Shown: positions 26,401-34,577 of the stretch, one piece after another
Numbering within the stretch: position 1 is the stretch's first letter
How the letters are laid out: each line of letters starts with the position of its first letter
Origin: Pseudoxanthomonas beigongshangi
Lineage (GTDB): Bacteria; Pseudomonadota; Gammaproteobacteria; Xanthomonadales; Xanthomonadaceae
Reading direction: 5' to 3'
NCBI RefSeq assembly: GCF_016820515.1
Contig: NZ_JADHDV010000006.1
Location: 62,001 to 126,000, forward strand
DNA length: 64,000 nt
Position numbers and translations under genes: made by a program
The notes under the pieces: model-generated
Told to the model about the DNA's origin: nothing
Databases searched by the model: none
Seen by the model: only the letters and a program-made list of their open reading frames with translations

Positions 26401-26691
26401 ACGCTCAAACCTCTATTTTTTTAGTTGGTATCCAGCGCTGAGGAGGTGATCCGTTCGCTGCTGGTGATGTGAATTATCCGTTAGCGCCCTCAATGTGCCC
26501 TGAATATCAAACTGAGCAGTACATAAATTGAAGAGTGATTTGCGGAACTTTCGGCACATGAGCAGGCGGCCGAAAAACGCAGGCCGACGCGCAAAGTCAG
26601 CCTTTCATCACGTGCGGGATTCCTGCACGCATCCCACACCGGCGACGACCTAGCGTTGCGGGTGTCGAGGAAAGGAAACGAGGAGCAGGTC

Positions 26692-27177
26692 ATGGCCGCA
26701 TCATCCCCGCACGAAAAAGCGCACGACGGCAATCATCGGGCATCGGGTCACTACAGGCGCCTGCTGGTGATGATCGCGCTGTCCTTCGCGGTCATGTACC
26801 TGTTGATGTATGCGATGGTCGATCGTCCCGGCAACGTCTTCCACAATCTCAACCAGATCTACATGGCCGGCTTGATGGCGGCGCCGATGCTGCTGATCGA
26901 GGTTCTGCTGATGCGGAGCATGTATCCGGATCGCCGGCTCAACCTGCTGTTGGCTTTTTGCGCACTTGTCGTCGCACTGGTGTGCTGGCTGGGAATCCGC
27001 GGACAGTGGGCCATCGGTGACCAGCAGTTCCTGCGCTCGATGATTCCCCACCATGCGGGCGCCGTCCTGATGTGCCGGAAGGCGGAACTGGACGCGCCGG
27101 ATCTGCGCCGCCTGTGCGACGGCATCATCCGCGGCCAGGAAGCCGAGATCACGCAGATGAAATCCCGGCTGGAATGA
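26692..27177 (+). CDS. DUF305-family membrane protein
   Basis: A 161-residue protein. Residues about 25-115 contain three hydrophobic helices (MIALSFAVMYLLMYAMV, IYMAGLMAAPMLLIEVLL, LLLAFCALVVALVCWLGI). The C-terminal 50 residues carry the DUF305 signature FLRSMIPHHAGAVLMCRKAEL and GIIRGQEAEITQMKSRL. The conserved HH suggests metal (often copper) binding at the outer face of the membrane; function is unproven. ATG 26692 has aggag 7 nt upstream; a longer frame from 26656 lacks one. Confidence 0.82.
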   Translation: MAASSPHEKAHDGNHRASGHYRRLLVMIALSFAVMYLLMYAMVDRPGNVFHNLNQIYMAGLMAAPMLLIEVLLMRSMYPDRRLNLLLAFCALVVALVCWLGIRGQWAIGDQQFLRSMIPHHAGAVLMCRKAELDAPDLRRLCDGIIRGQEAEITQMKSRLE

Positions 27178-27211
27178 CGGCGTCGGCGACCCTGCTTGTG
27201 CCGGAACCGCG

Positions 27212-28507
27212 TCAGGCGTTCGCCGGCACCCTGCGCCGGAACAGATACAGCACCGCACCGATCACCAATGCGACCGCGGCGGCAAGCAGGTTGCCGATGT
27301 TGGCGCTGGCGAGCAGGCCGAGCGACAGGATCAGCGCGGCCAGCGGAATCAGCGGGCCACCGGGCAACTTCAGCGCGCCTAGATGGTCGGCGTAGCGGCG
27401 CTGCAGCACGAGCACCGACAGTGTGGTGCCGATGTAGGCACACAGGCGTGCCACCACCGACAGCAGCGCGAGCTGCACGAAAGAGCCGGACAGCGCCAGG
27501 GCCAGAGCGAGCACGCCCTGGGTCACGATCGCCACCGCGGGGGTATGGAAGCGCGGGTGGATGCTGGCGAGCGCGCGCGGGCCGAAGCCGTCTTCCGCCA
27601 GCGAATACAGCACGCGGGGACCGAACAGCATGGTGTTGCTGTTCGTGCCGAGGATGGAAATGGTCGCGCCGACGGTCAGGATCAGGGCCAGGCCCTCGCC
27701 GCTGAAACTGGCGGCGGCATCCGCCAGCGGCGTCTTCGACAGGGCCAATCCCGCCAGGGTGCCTTGCGCGACCAGCTGCACCGCCGCATAGATCAGGGTG
27801 ACGGTGGCGATCATCGTGAGCAGCGCGAACGGCACGTCGCGTCGCGGATTCTTGAACTCGCCGGCCGCCGCGGGGATGTTCTCGAAACCGGCATAGGCGA
27901 ACAGCAACAGCAATGCCGCCTCGCCCAGATTGCGCATAGGCGGCAGTTCCCCGCTGCGAAGCAGATCGATATCGATGTAGAACACGCCGATGAGGATGAA
28001 CAGCGCCAGCGGGAGCAGCTTGCCGATGACCAGCGCCACGCCGGTGCGTGCGGCCGACTTCACGCCGATGACGTTGATCAGGGTCAGCAGGCCCAGCGAG
28101 CCCACCACGACCGCCAGGCGTCCGCCACCGGACGCGGCTGGCGCCCAGAACCGCGCGGTCGCATCCGCCAGGCCGTTGCTGAGCGCCGCGGCCGAGGCGA
28201 TGCGGGTCAGCCAGACCATCCAGCCGATCTCGAAGCCGACGAACGGGCCGAACGCTTCCCGCGCATACAGGTAGCTGCCGCCGGGCTGATCGAAATAGCT
28301 GGCTGCCTGCGCGTAGCACAGCACGAGCAGGGCAACCGCGAGGCCTGCCAGCAGCACCGCCCATACACTGGCCGGACCCAGCAGCACCGCAGTGGCGGCC
28401 GGCAGTAGATAGATGCCGCTGCCGATGACGTCATTGATCGATAGTCCGACGATCTGCCAGCGGCTGACCGCGCGCACGAAGCCGGGATTGGGGGTGGCGT
28501 CGCTCAT
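27212..28507 (-). CDS. APC-superfamily amino acid permease
   Basis: A 431-residue transporter with about 12 transmembrane helices. The APC signature is seen in helix 1 (SINDVIGSGIYLLPAA, the G-S/A-G unwound substrate loop) and in YAGFENIPAAAGEFKNPRRDVP. It imports amino acids or related compounds across the inner membrane; specificity is not readable. The start overlaps the stop of the upstream L,D-transpeptidase-like gene by ATGA, and it is the last gene of a five-gene leftward operon of peptidoglycan-peptide enzymes. Uptake of amino acids or dipeptides freed from muropeptides is therefore a reasonable inference. Confidence 0.88.
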   Translation of the reverse strand: MSDATPNPGFVRAVSRWQIVGLSINDVIGSGIYLLPAATAVLLGPASVWAVLLAGLAVALLVLCYAQAASYFDQPGGSYLYAREAFGPFVGFEIGWMVWLTRIASAAALSNGLADATARFWAPAASGGGRLAVVVGSLGLLTLINVIGVKSAARTGVALVIGKLLPLALFILIGVFYIDIDLLRSGELPPMRNLGEAALLLLFAYAGFENIPAAAGEFKNPRRDVPFALLTMIATVTLIYAAVQLVAQGTLAGLALSKTPLADAAASFSGEGLALILTVGATISILGTNSNTMLFGPRVLYSLAEDGFGPRALASIHPRFHTPAVAIVTQGVLALALALSGSFVQLALLSVVARLCAYIGTTLSVLVLQRRYADHLGALKLPGGPLIPLAALILSLGLLASANIGNLLAAAVALVIGAVLYLFRRRVPANA

Positions 28508-29304
28508 GGGGCGGCCTCCGTGATCGCGGGCAATTGCCAGTCGGCGCGCAGGCGCCGGTACTCGGCCTCGGGCAGCAACACGAACACCGGATGCCGCTTG
28601 TCATCCAGCCAGGCGAGCAGGCGATCCATCATCGGCTCGGCCATGGCGGTGCAGCCCGCGGTCGGTTCGCCGGGCGCCTTCCACAGATGGGCGAAGATGC
28701 AACTGCCGGCGCCACTGACGTTGTCGGGGTTGTGCTGGATCACGAAGCCTTCCTTGTAGCGGACATCGCCATCGGCGTGCAGGTCGCGGCGCATCGGTTC
28801 GGTCGAGCCTTCGACCGCGGCCGCGCCGACCGCGTCGCGGTCGACGATGCGGTTGTAGAGCGGCGAGGCAGGCACGTCGATGCAGTAATGCGACGCGTGC
28901 ATGGACGCATAGGCCAGCCCGGTATCGCGCTGGGCGGCATAGCCGAAGGCTTCGCCCAGGGTGAACACGCCGGCTGGCGCCCTGCCGTCGCCTTCCCGTT
29001 TCTGCGGGCCGTCCGCCTGCGCGGGATGCAGGCCGCGTCCCCACGCGGCACCGCTGCGGCCGATGGTGACCGGCACCGGCGATTCCGTGGCACGCCAGCT
29101 CTCGCCGAGGCGTTCGAACGTCTGCATCCTCCCCCCGCTGGCGTCCCAGCCTGGCGTTACGATCAGGATCAGTTGTTGCGCCTGCCGCCAGGCCGATGCC
29201 ACCTGCGCCGTCACCGGGGAGGACGCCGCATGGGCCGGAAGGCTGGCCGCCAGGGCGGTGGCCAGCACGAGGTTCGACAGCGCGAAGCGGAACACAGAGG
29301 CCAT
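28504..29304 (-). CDS. Exported L,D-transpeptidase (YkuD)-fold protein
   Basis: A 266-residue protein with a signal peptide (cleavage after AHA, residue 26). The YkuD/ErfK catalytic pattern is present: His206 in CIFAHLW and the nucleophile Cys218 in TAGCTAM. L,D-transpeptidases form 3-3 crosslinks or attach lipoproteins, but the DpaA/LdtF type cleaves such links; this branch, with AHLW and GCTAM and no substrate-binding domain, could be either. It overlaps the APC permease by 4 bp and lies 19 bp downstream of the RpiR regulator, inside the muropeptide operon. Confidence 0.85.
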   Translation of the reverse strand: MASVFRFALSNLVLATALAASLPAHAASSPVTAQVASAWRQAQQLILIVTPGWDASGGRMQTFERLGESWRATESPVPVTIGRSGAAWGRGLHPAQADGPQKREGDGRAPAGVFTLGEAFGYAAQRDTGLAYASMHASHYCIDVPASPLYNRIVDRDAVGAAAVEGSTEPMRRDLHADGDVRYKEGFVIQHNPDNVSGAGSCIFAHLWKAPGEPTAGCTAMAEPMMDRLLAWLDDKRHPVFVLLPEAEYRRLRADWQLPAITEAAP

Positions 29305-29323
29305 GGCGGCTCCGGGACGGGGA

Positions 29324-30187
29324 TCAGGAATCCAGCAGGTGCTGGATCCTTTCCAGATTGATGTTCAACTGCCGATGGCGGTCGTCGTGGTTGTGGCACA
29401 GCAGGACGAACAACACGTCCAGCAGGTACTGCAGCGAGGAACGATAGAGCAGCGCTTCGACGTGCGGGGCGGAATCATGCGCCGATACCACCAGCGATGT
29501 GTCGGCATGCGCCCGCAGCGGGTTGGACGTATGCCGGGTGATCGACACCACCTTGCCTTCGGCGTCCTGGAACTGCCGGCTGATCTGCGAGAGCGTGGGC
29601 AGTTTGCCGAACTCGGAGAACACCAGCAGCACATCGCCGGGACGGGCCGCCGACAGGTTGGCCATCATCAGGATGGGATCGGCATGGTGCACGGTCAGCA
29701 CGCCCAGCAGCGACAGGCGCATCGCGAACTCGCGCGCGAACAGGCCATCGTCGCCCAGGCCATAGACGAACACCTTGCCCGCGCCATGGATCAGGCCGGC
29801 GATGTGTTCGATGTTGGCTGGCGGATTGAGCAGCCGGGTTTCTTCCTCGGCGGCGGCCTTGCCACGGCGCAGGCCGGCCTCAAGGCGCTGGTAGGCGCTG
29901 TTTTCGCCTTCCGCGTCGCCCGCGTCTTCGGCCTGCCGCGGCTGCGGCGCGCCGCCATTGCGGGCCACGGCCTCGCCGATGGAGAACTTGAGATCCGGAT
30001 AACCCTTGAAGCCGAACTTCTGCGCGAACTTCACCACGCTGGACTGGCTGATGCCCAGCGCGCTGGCCAGTTGCTGCGAGGAGTAGTCGCGCAGCAGGTG
30101 GGCGTTCTCGAGGATGAAGTCGGCGATGCGGCGTTCGATCGCCGACATGTGGTCGCGTTCGGATCGGATTTTGACCAGGGGCGGCAT
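29324..30187 (-). CDS. MurR/RpiR-family transcriptional regulator
   Basis: A 287-residue regulator. The N-terminal RpiR helix-turn-helix domain (about residues 5-80) contains LASALGISQSSVVKFAQKFG, and the C-terminal SIS sugar-phosphate-binding domain (about residues 130-260) contains VFVYGLGDDGLFAREFAMRL and DVLLVFSEFG. RpiR proteins sense phosphosugars; E. coli MurR senses MurNAc-6-phosphate and controls cell-wall sugar recycling. In this operon of peptidoglycan-peptide enzymes a cell-wall-derived effector is a fair guess, but not shown. It is the likely local regulator of both divergent gene sets. Confidence 0.9.
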   Translation of the reverse strand: MPPLVKIRSERDHMSAIERRIADFILENAHLLRDYSSQQLASALGISQSSVVKFAQKFGFKGYPDLKFSIGEAVARNGGAPQPRQAEDAGDAEGENSAYQRLEAGLRRGKAAAEEETRLLNPPANIEHIAGLIHGAGKVFVYGLGDDGLFAREFAMRLSLLGVLTVHHADPILMMANLSAARPGDVLLVFSEFGKLPTLSQISRQFQDAEGKVVSITRHTSNPLRAHADTSLVVSAHDSAPHVEALLYRSSLQYLLDVLFVLLCHNHDDRHRQLNINLERIQHLLDS

Positions 30188-30228
30188 GTGCGCTCTTTAT
30201 CCCATCCTGTGTCGGGTCGGTCCAGGGG

Positions 30229-31326
30229 TCAGACCGAAATCAGTTCCAGGCCATGGATGGTCTGGATGCCCAGCCCCGGCGCGTCGGTGATGGAGATCTC
30301 TGATTCGTTGAAGATGACCCCGCCCTCCACCGGGTTGAACTGGCACAGCGAGGGGCCGTCCAGGTCCACTTTGGTGATCGATTGCGATTTGGCGACCGCC
30401 AGGTGCACCGCCGCGGCAACGCTGATGCTGGTTTCCAGCATGCAGCCGATCATGCATTCCACGCCGTACAGCGAGGCGATGTCGGCGATGCGCACCGCGT
30501 TGGAAATGCCGCCGGTCTTCATCAGCTTGATGTTGATGATGTCGGCCGCGCGCATCTTGATCAGATCGATGACCTCGGTGGGGCCGAACACGCTCTCGTC
30601 GGCCATCACCGGTGTATGTACCCGGTCGGTGACGTACTTCAGGCCATCGATGTCCTGCGCCTTGACCGGCTGTTCCAGCAGTTCGAGCACCACGCCGGCG
30701 TCTTCCAGGTTGTGCATGGCGAATACCGCCTGCTTGGCGGTCCAGCCCTGGTTGGCGTCCAGACGCAGCAGCGCGCGTCCTTCCACCGCCGAATAGATTG
30801 CCTTGACCCGCTCGATGTCCAGGCCGATGTCCTTGCCCACCTTGATCTTCAGCGATTCGAAACCACGCTCGACCGCGTTGATCGAGTCGGCCACCATCTT
30901 GTCGATGTAGTCGACGCTGATGGTGATGTCCGTGGTGATTACCGGATCGCCGCCGCCGAGTATCTTGTAGAGCGGCGCGCCATACAGCTGGCCGAACAGA
31001 TCGTAGACGGCGATTTCGACCGCGGCCTTGGCGCTGGTGTTGCGCTCCAGCGCGGTCTGGATGAGGTGGGTGATGTGGTTGAGGTTGGCGATTTCCTGGC
31101 CGATCAGGCGCGGTTTGATGAAACGCGCGATGGCCTCGATGATCGAACCATGGGTATCGCCGGTGATCACCGCGGTGGCCGGCGCTTCGCCGTAGCCGAC
31201 ATGGCCGGTATCGGTGCGCACGATGACCACGATGTCCTCCACCGTATCGACCGTGCGCAGGGCCGTCTTGAAGGCGGTTTTCAGCGGCACGCGCAGCATG
31301 CCGAACTGGATGTCGGTGATTTTCAT
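30229..31326 (-). CDS. L-Ala-D/L-Glu epimerase (dipeptide epimerase, enolase superfamily)
   Basis: A 365-residue muconate-lactonizing-type enolase-superfamily enzyme. Catalytic residues are visible: the KxK motif in SLKIKVGKD, metal ligands in LRLDANQGW, ELLEQPV and VMADESVFG, the second acid/base Lys in INIKLMKTGG, and the substrate-binding DLDGP near the end. The pattern matches AEE (YcjG/YkfB), which converts L-Ala-D-Glu from murein into L-Ala-L-Glu. ATG 31326 gives the family start (MKITDIQFG). It lies 7 bp downstream of the NlpC/P60 gene, the same pairing as ykfB-ykfC in Bacillus. Confidence 0.9.
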   Translation of the reverse strand: MKITDIQFGMLRVPLKTAFKTALRTVDTVEDIVVIVRTDTGHVGYGEAPATAVITGDTHGSIIEAIARFIKPRLIGQEIANLNHITHLIQTALERNTSAKAAVEIAVYDLFGQLYGAPLYKILGGGDPVITTDITISVDYIDKMVADSINAVERGFESLKIKVGKDIGLDIERVKAIYSAVEGRALLRLDANQGWTAKQAVFAMHNLEDAGVVLELLEQPVKAQDIDGLKYVTDRVHTPVMADESVFGPTEVIDLIKMRAADIINIKLMKTGGISNAVRIADIASLYGVECMIGCMLETSISVAAAVHLAVAKSQSITKVDLDGPSLCQFNPVEGGVIFNESEISITDAPGLGIQTIHGLELISV

Positions 31327-31333
31327 GGGGGCC

Positions 31334-32824
31334 TTAGGGGCGGATTCTCTGGATGCTGTAGATGCGATCGATGAAGGTCTTGTCACCACCGGCCAGCAGT
31401 GGCTCCAGCGGAGTCACCGACACGGCGTTGAGCGAGGCGCGGACCAGCTGGCCGCGGCCATCCTTGTAGGTGATGCCGGTGGTGTCGTGGATCAGGTAGG
31501 TCTGGCCGTTCTCCTTGCCGATCACCATCATCACGTGGCCGGGGATGTAGATCAGATCGCCCACCTGCAGATCGCGGATGACCTTCATGCGTGCTTCGCG
31601 ATCATCCTTGTCGGTGAAGGCGATGCGGTTGAGCGCCGGGCTCACGCCCTGGTCACTGGTGTTGCGCGGCAGTTCCACCCCGAAGCTGCGGTAGACCTCG
31701 GACACGAAGCCACTGCAGTCGCGGGTGTTGTAGGAGTGGCCCCAGCCGTAGCGTTCGCCGAGGAACTTGAAACCCTGCCGCAACAGTCGCGCCGGGGTAA
31801 GTGGAAGGTACTCGGTGCCGACGTCGGCGTTCTTCGGCAGCAGCGCCGGGACCAGCTCCAGTCTGCCGTCCGTGCCGCGCACCGGCAGCTGGATGACCCA
31901 GGACGTGTACGGATGCTGGCCATTCACCGGCTTGTCGGCCGGCCAGTCGCTCAACAGCGGCACGCGCACGCCCATGTCCAGTTGCAGTTCGGACACGCCG
32001 GGTTGTTCCGGCGTATGCACCGTATGCACTGTCGGACCGGTGACGATCAGCGTCGGCGTGCGATGGGCGTAGCCGAACACCTGTTCGCGCGCGCCTTCGG
32101 CCAGGTAGGCGTTTTCAATCCAGGCCGCATACAGCGGGCTGATCACGAACGACCACTGGCGATCGCGGCTTTCGTGCAGGACCACTACCGGCGTGCCCGG
32201 GAACAGCGCGCTTTCCTGGAAGCGATCGATGTCCGTGTCGCCCGGCTCGCGGAAGACCCGCAGCCGGGTCGGGAAGGTACGCAGGTCGGCGCGCCTGACC
32301 ACCAGCGCGTAGCGCACGTCGCTCCGCGCCGGCACCGAGTCGAGCGCGGCATTGGCGACGATGGCGTCAAGCGCGGCCTTGTCGACCGGCTGTCCCTTCG
32401 CGTCATACAGCGTTCGGGTGGGCGGGCTGGACAGCTTGCCCACCCATTCGCGCAATTCCTCGGCGCTGAAATGCGCCGGCAATCCCTCGATGTCGTGGAC
32501 CGAGCGGTCCAGCTCGTGCAGGCGCTCGTTCTGGGCGGCGATCGCCCGCGGCTCCAGGACGACGCGATCCGGCTGCGCGAGCTTGTCGATCCAGTACTGC
32601 GGATCCAGGTGCCGGTCCTCCACTCCAATGACGGCGTGCGCGGGAACCGGCAGCGCGGGTGCCGGTTCGTGGGCCAGCAATCCGCCCGCCGGCAGGACCA
32701 ACAGGGCGGAAAGGAGCAGGCCAGGCATGCGACGGCCCCGCATTCCGGAGGCCGGGTGCGCAACCCGCGAGGCGAATGTTGGCGCGGCATGTCGCCGGGC
32801 CGGACCACCGGTGTCTTGTTTCAT
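31334..32824 (-). CDS. Exported SH3 / NlpC-P60 gamma-D-glutamyl endopeptidase
   Basis: A 496-residue protein. A signal peptide or anchor spans about residues 33-51, followed by SH3b-like beta domains (about 165-320) and a C-terminal NlpC/P60 domain with the triad Cys370 (TRDCSGFV), His430 (IPGHVMMV) and His446 (LIHDTTG). Such enzymes cut gamma-D-Glu-mDAP, as YkfC does, releasing L-Ala-D-Glu. ATG 32824 follows a strong GGGGAGG. It is the first gene of the leftward operon, just upstream of the epimerase that would act on its product. A sigma-70-like promoter lies at 32898-32925. Confidence 0.9.
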   Translation of the reverse strand: MKQDTGGPARRHAAPTFASRVAHPASGMRGRRMPGLLLSALLVLPAGGLLAHEPAPALPVPAHAVIGVEDRHLDPQYWIDKLAQPDRVVLEPRAIAAQNERLHELDRSVHDIEGLPAHFSAEELREWVGKLSSPPTRTLYDAKGQPVDKAALDAIVANAALDSVPARSDVRYALVVRRADLRTFPTRLRVFREPGDTDIDRFQESALFPGTPVVVLHESRDRQWSFVISPLYAAWIENAYLAEGAREQVFGYAHRTPTLIVTGPTVHTVHTPEQPGVSELQLDMGVRVPLLSDWPADKPVNGQHPYTSWVIQLPVRGTDGRLELVPALLPKNADVGTEYLPLTPARLLRQGFKFLGERYGWGHSYNTRDCSGFVSEVYRSFGVELPRNTSDQGVSPALNRIAFTDKDDREARMKVIRDLQVGDLIYIPGHVMMVIGKENGQTYLIHDTTGITYKDGRGQLVRASLNAVSVTPLEPLLAGGDKTFIDRIYSIQRIRP

Positions 32825-32897
32825 TTGCCTCCCCTCGGAACGGATGCGACGGCCTGGTGTTGCACGGACGGCAAACGACCGGGTCGATTCCGAGGAA

Positions 32898-32925
32898 TAT
32901 TTACTTCTTTTTCTGAAAGATTCAA
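32898..32925 (-). promoter_or_regulatory. Candidate promoter of the leftward muropeptide operon
   Basis: On the minus strand, -35 TTGAAT (32920-32925), a 16-bp spacer and -10 TAAATA (32898-32903) lie in the only AT-rich patch of this divergent gap. A TTGACC (32936-32941) facing right may serve the opposite operon. Confidence 0.4.
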
Positions 32926-32990
32926 GAATAAATTATTGACCGGGTTCTCCGGTCGTGTTACACAACGGTGACCAGTCGGCTGAGGGGCAA

Positions 32991-34535
32991 GTGATCGACG
33001 TGGACGCCAGCGGGGGCCAGCGAAACCGTTCCATTCGAAGGGAGCACCGGAGTGCCGGGCGTTCCGTGCGCGTGCGTGCGACTGCATGGCCGATATTACT
33101 CCTGATGGCCCTCGTCGCGTCCAGCGTTGCCGGCGAATTGCCGCCGCCGGCGCCACCGGCCATCGTCGCCCAGGTGGATGCGGGCCGTTTCGCCGAGGCC
33201 GAACAGGCCATCGCGCGTGCGCTCGCCCAGCCCGGCCTGGACGATGAACAGCGTGACGCGCTGCAATACGAACGCGAGCGCATGCGCCGGATCCGGCTGG
33301 ATTTCCAGCTCACCGAAGCGGATGTGCTGGCACAGCTGCGCAAGCAGATTCCGGATCTGAAGCCGGAGGAATTCGCCAACTGGGATCAGGCCAACCGGAT
33401 CGAGCGGCTCACCATCGACGGCGAGAAGCGCTACTTCAGCCGCTCGGTGTCGAACCTGTTCCGCCTGTATCCGGATGTCGCCGCGCGTCGCGCGCCGCCG
33501 ATCAAGCCGTTCTCCGAGGGCCCCTTCGAACGCCTGCACCCGCATCATCGCGAGGCGCTGGAACAGGCACGCGCCACCGGTGCCAACAGCATCGCGCCGC
33601 GCCGCTTGCGGGTCACCCAATCACTGGTGGTGAAACCGGATGCCGTTCCGGCCGGCGAAACGGTGCGCGCCTGGATTCCTTATCCGCAGGCGATTGCGGG
33701 ACAGCAGGAACACATCCGTTTCATCGGCAGCACGCCGGAGAAATCGCGGATCGCGCCCGAAGGCACGCCGCAACGTACCGTCTATATGGAGCAGACCGCA
33801 CGGGCCGGGCAGCCGACGCGGTTCGCCATCAGCTATGAACTGACCATCCACGCGCGCCACTTCGATCTCGATCCGGAAAAGGTCGTAGCGACCGCCGCGA
33901 CACCGGAACTCGCGCCCTACCTGGGCGAACGCGGACCGCACATCGCATTCACGGACGACATCAAGCGCTTCTCGGCGCAGGTGGTGGGCGACGAGAAGAA
34001 CCCCTACCGCATCGCCAGGAAGCTGTTCGACGCGGTGGACCGGATCCCCTGGGGCGGCGCGCGCGAATACTCGACCATTTCCAACATCAGCGACTATGCC
34101 CTGCATTCGGATCACGCCGACTGCGGCCAGCAGACCCTGCTGCTGATGACGCTGCTGCGCTACAACGGCATCCCCGCGCGCTGGCAGTCGGGCTGGACCT
34201 ACTCGGACGAGGAGGTCGGCTACGACAACATGCATGACTGGGGCTGGATGTACCTGGCGCCCTATGGCTGGGTACCGATGGATGTCACCACCGGCGCGCT
34301 GCAGAGCGACGACGCGGGCCTGCGCGACTTCTACTTCGGCGGCCTGGACGCTTACCGCATCAGCTTCAACAACGACTTCTCGCAGCCGCTGGTGCCGGCC
34401 AAGCGGCATTTTCGCTCGGAAACGGTGGATTCGCAGCGAGGCGAGGCCGAGTGGCGCGGAGGCAACCTCTATTTCGATCAATGGGACTACCAGTTCGAAT
34501 GGACCATGCTGCCCATCGCGGGCAGTGACCAGTAA
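32991..34535 (+). CDS. Exported transglutaminase-like protein
   Basis: About 514 residues. A basic N-terminus and a hydrophobic stretch (WPILLLMALVASSVAG) point to export. The N-terminal half is a helical and beta domain of unknown type; the C-terminal part is a transglutaminase-like core with the triad Cys378 (HADCGQQT), His415 (NMHDWGW) and Asp431 (VPMDVTTG). Bacterial members are usually cysteine peptidases. There is no ATG start; GTG 32991 has GAGG 5 nt upstream, while GTG 32955 and GTG 33066 are alternatives. It is first in the rightward set and lies 42 bp before the TonB receptor. Confidence 0.82.
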   Translation: MIDVDASGGQRNRSIRREHRSAGRSVRVRATAWPILLLMALVASSVAGELPPPAPPAIVAQVDAGRFAEAEQAIARALAQPGLDDEQRDALQYERERMRRIRLDFQLTEADVLAQLRKQIPDLKPEEFANWDQANRIERLTIDGEKRYFSRSVSNLFRLYPDVAARRAPPIKPFSEGPFERLHPHHREALEQARATGANSIAPRRLRVTQSLVVKPDAVPAGETVRAWIPYPQAIAGQQEHIRFIGSTPEKSRIAPEGTPQRTVYMEQTARAGQPTRFAISYELTIHARHFDLDPEKVVATAATPELAPYLGERGPHIAFTDDIKRFSAQVVGDEKNPYRIARKLFDAVDRIPWGGAREYSTISNISDYALHSDHADCGQQTLLLMTLLRYNGIPARWQSGWTYSDEEVGYDNMHDWGWMYLAPYGWVPMDVTTGALQSDDAGLRDFYFGGLDAYRISFNNDFSQPLVPAKRHFRSETVDSQRGEAEWRGGNLYFDQWDYQFEWTMLPIAGSDQ

Positions 34536-34577
34536 ACCGGGCGGGATCACTTCAACACCTAGCAGGAGAGAGCGGGG

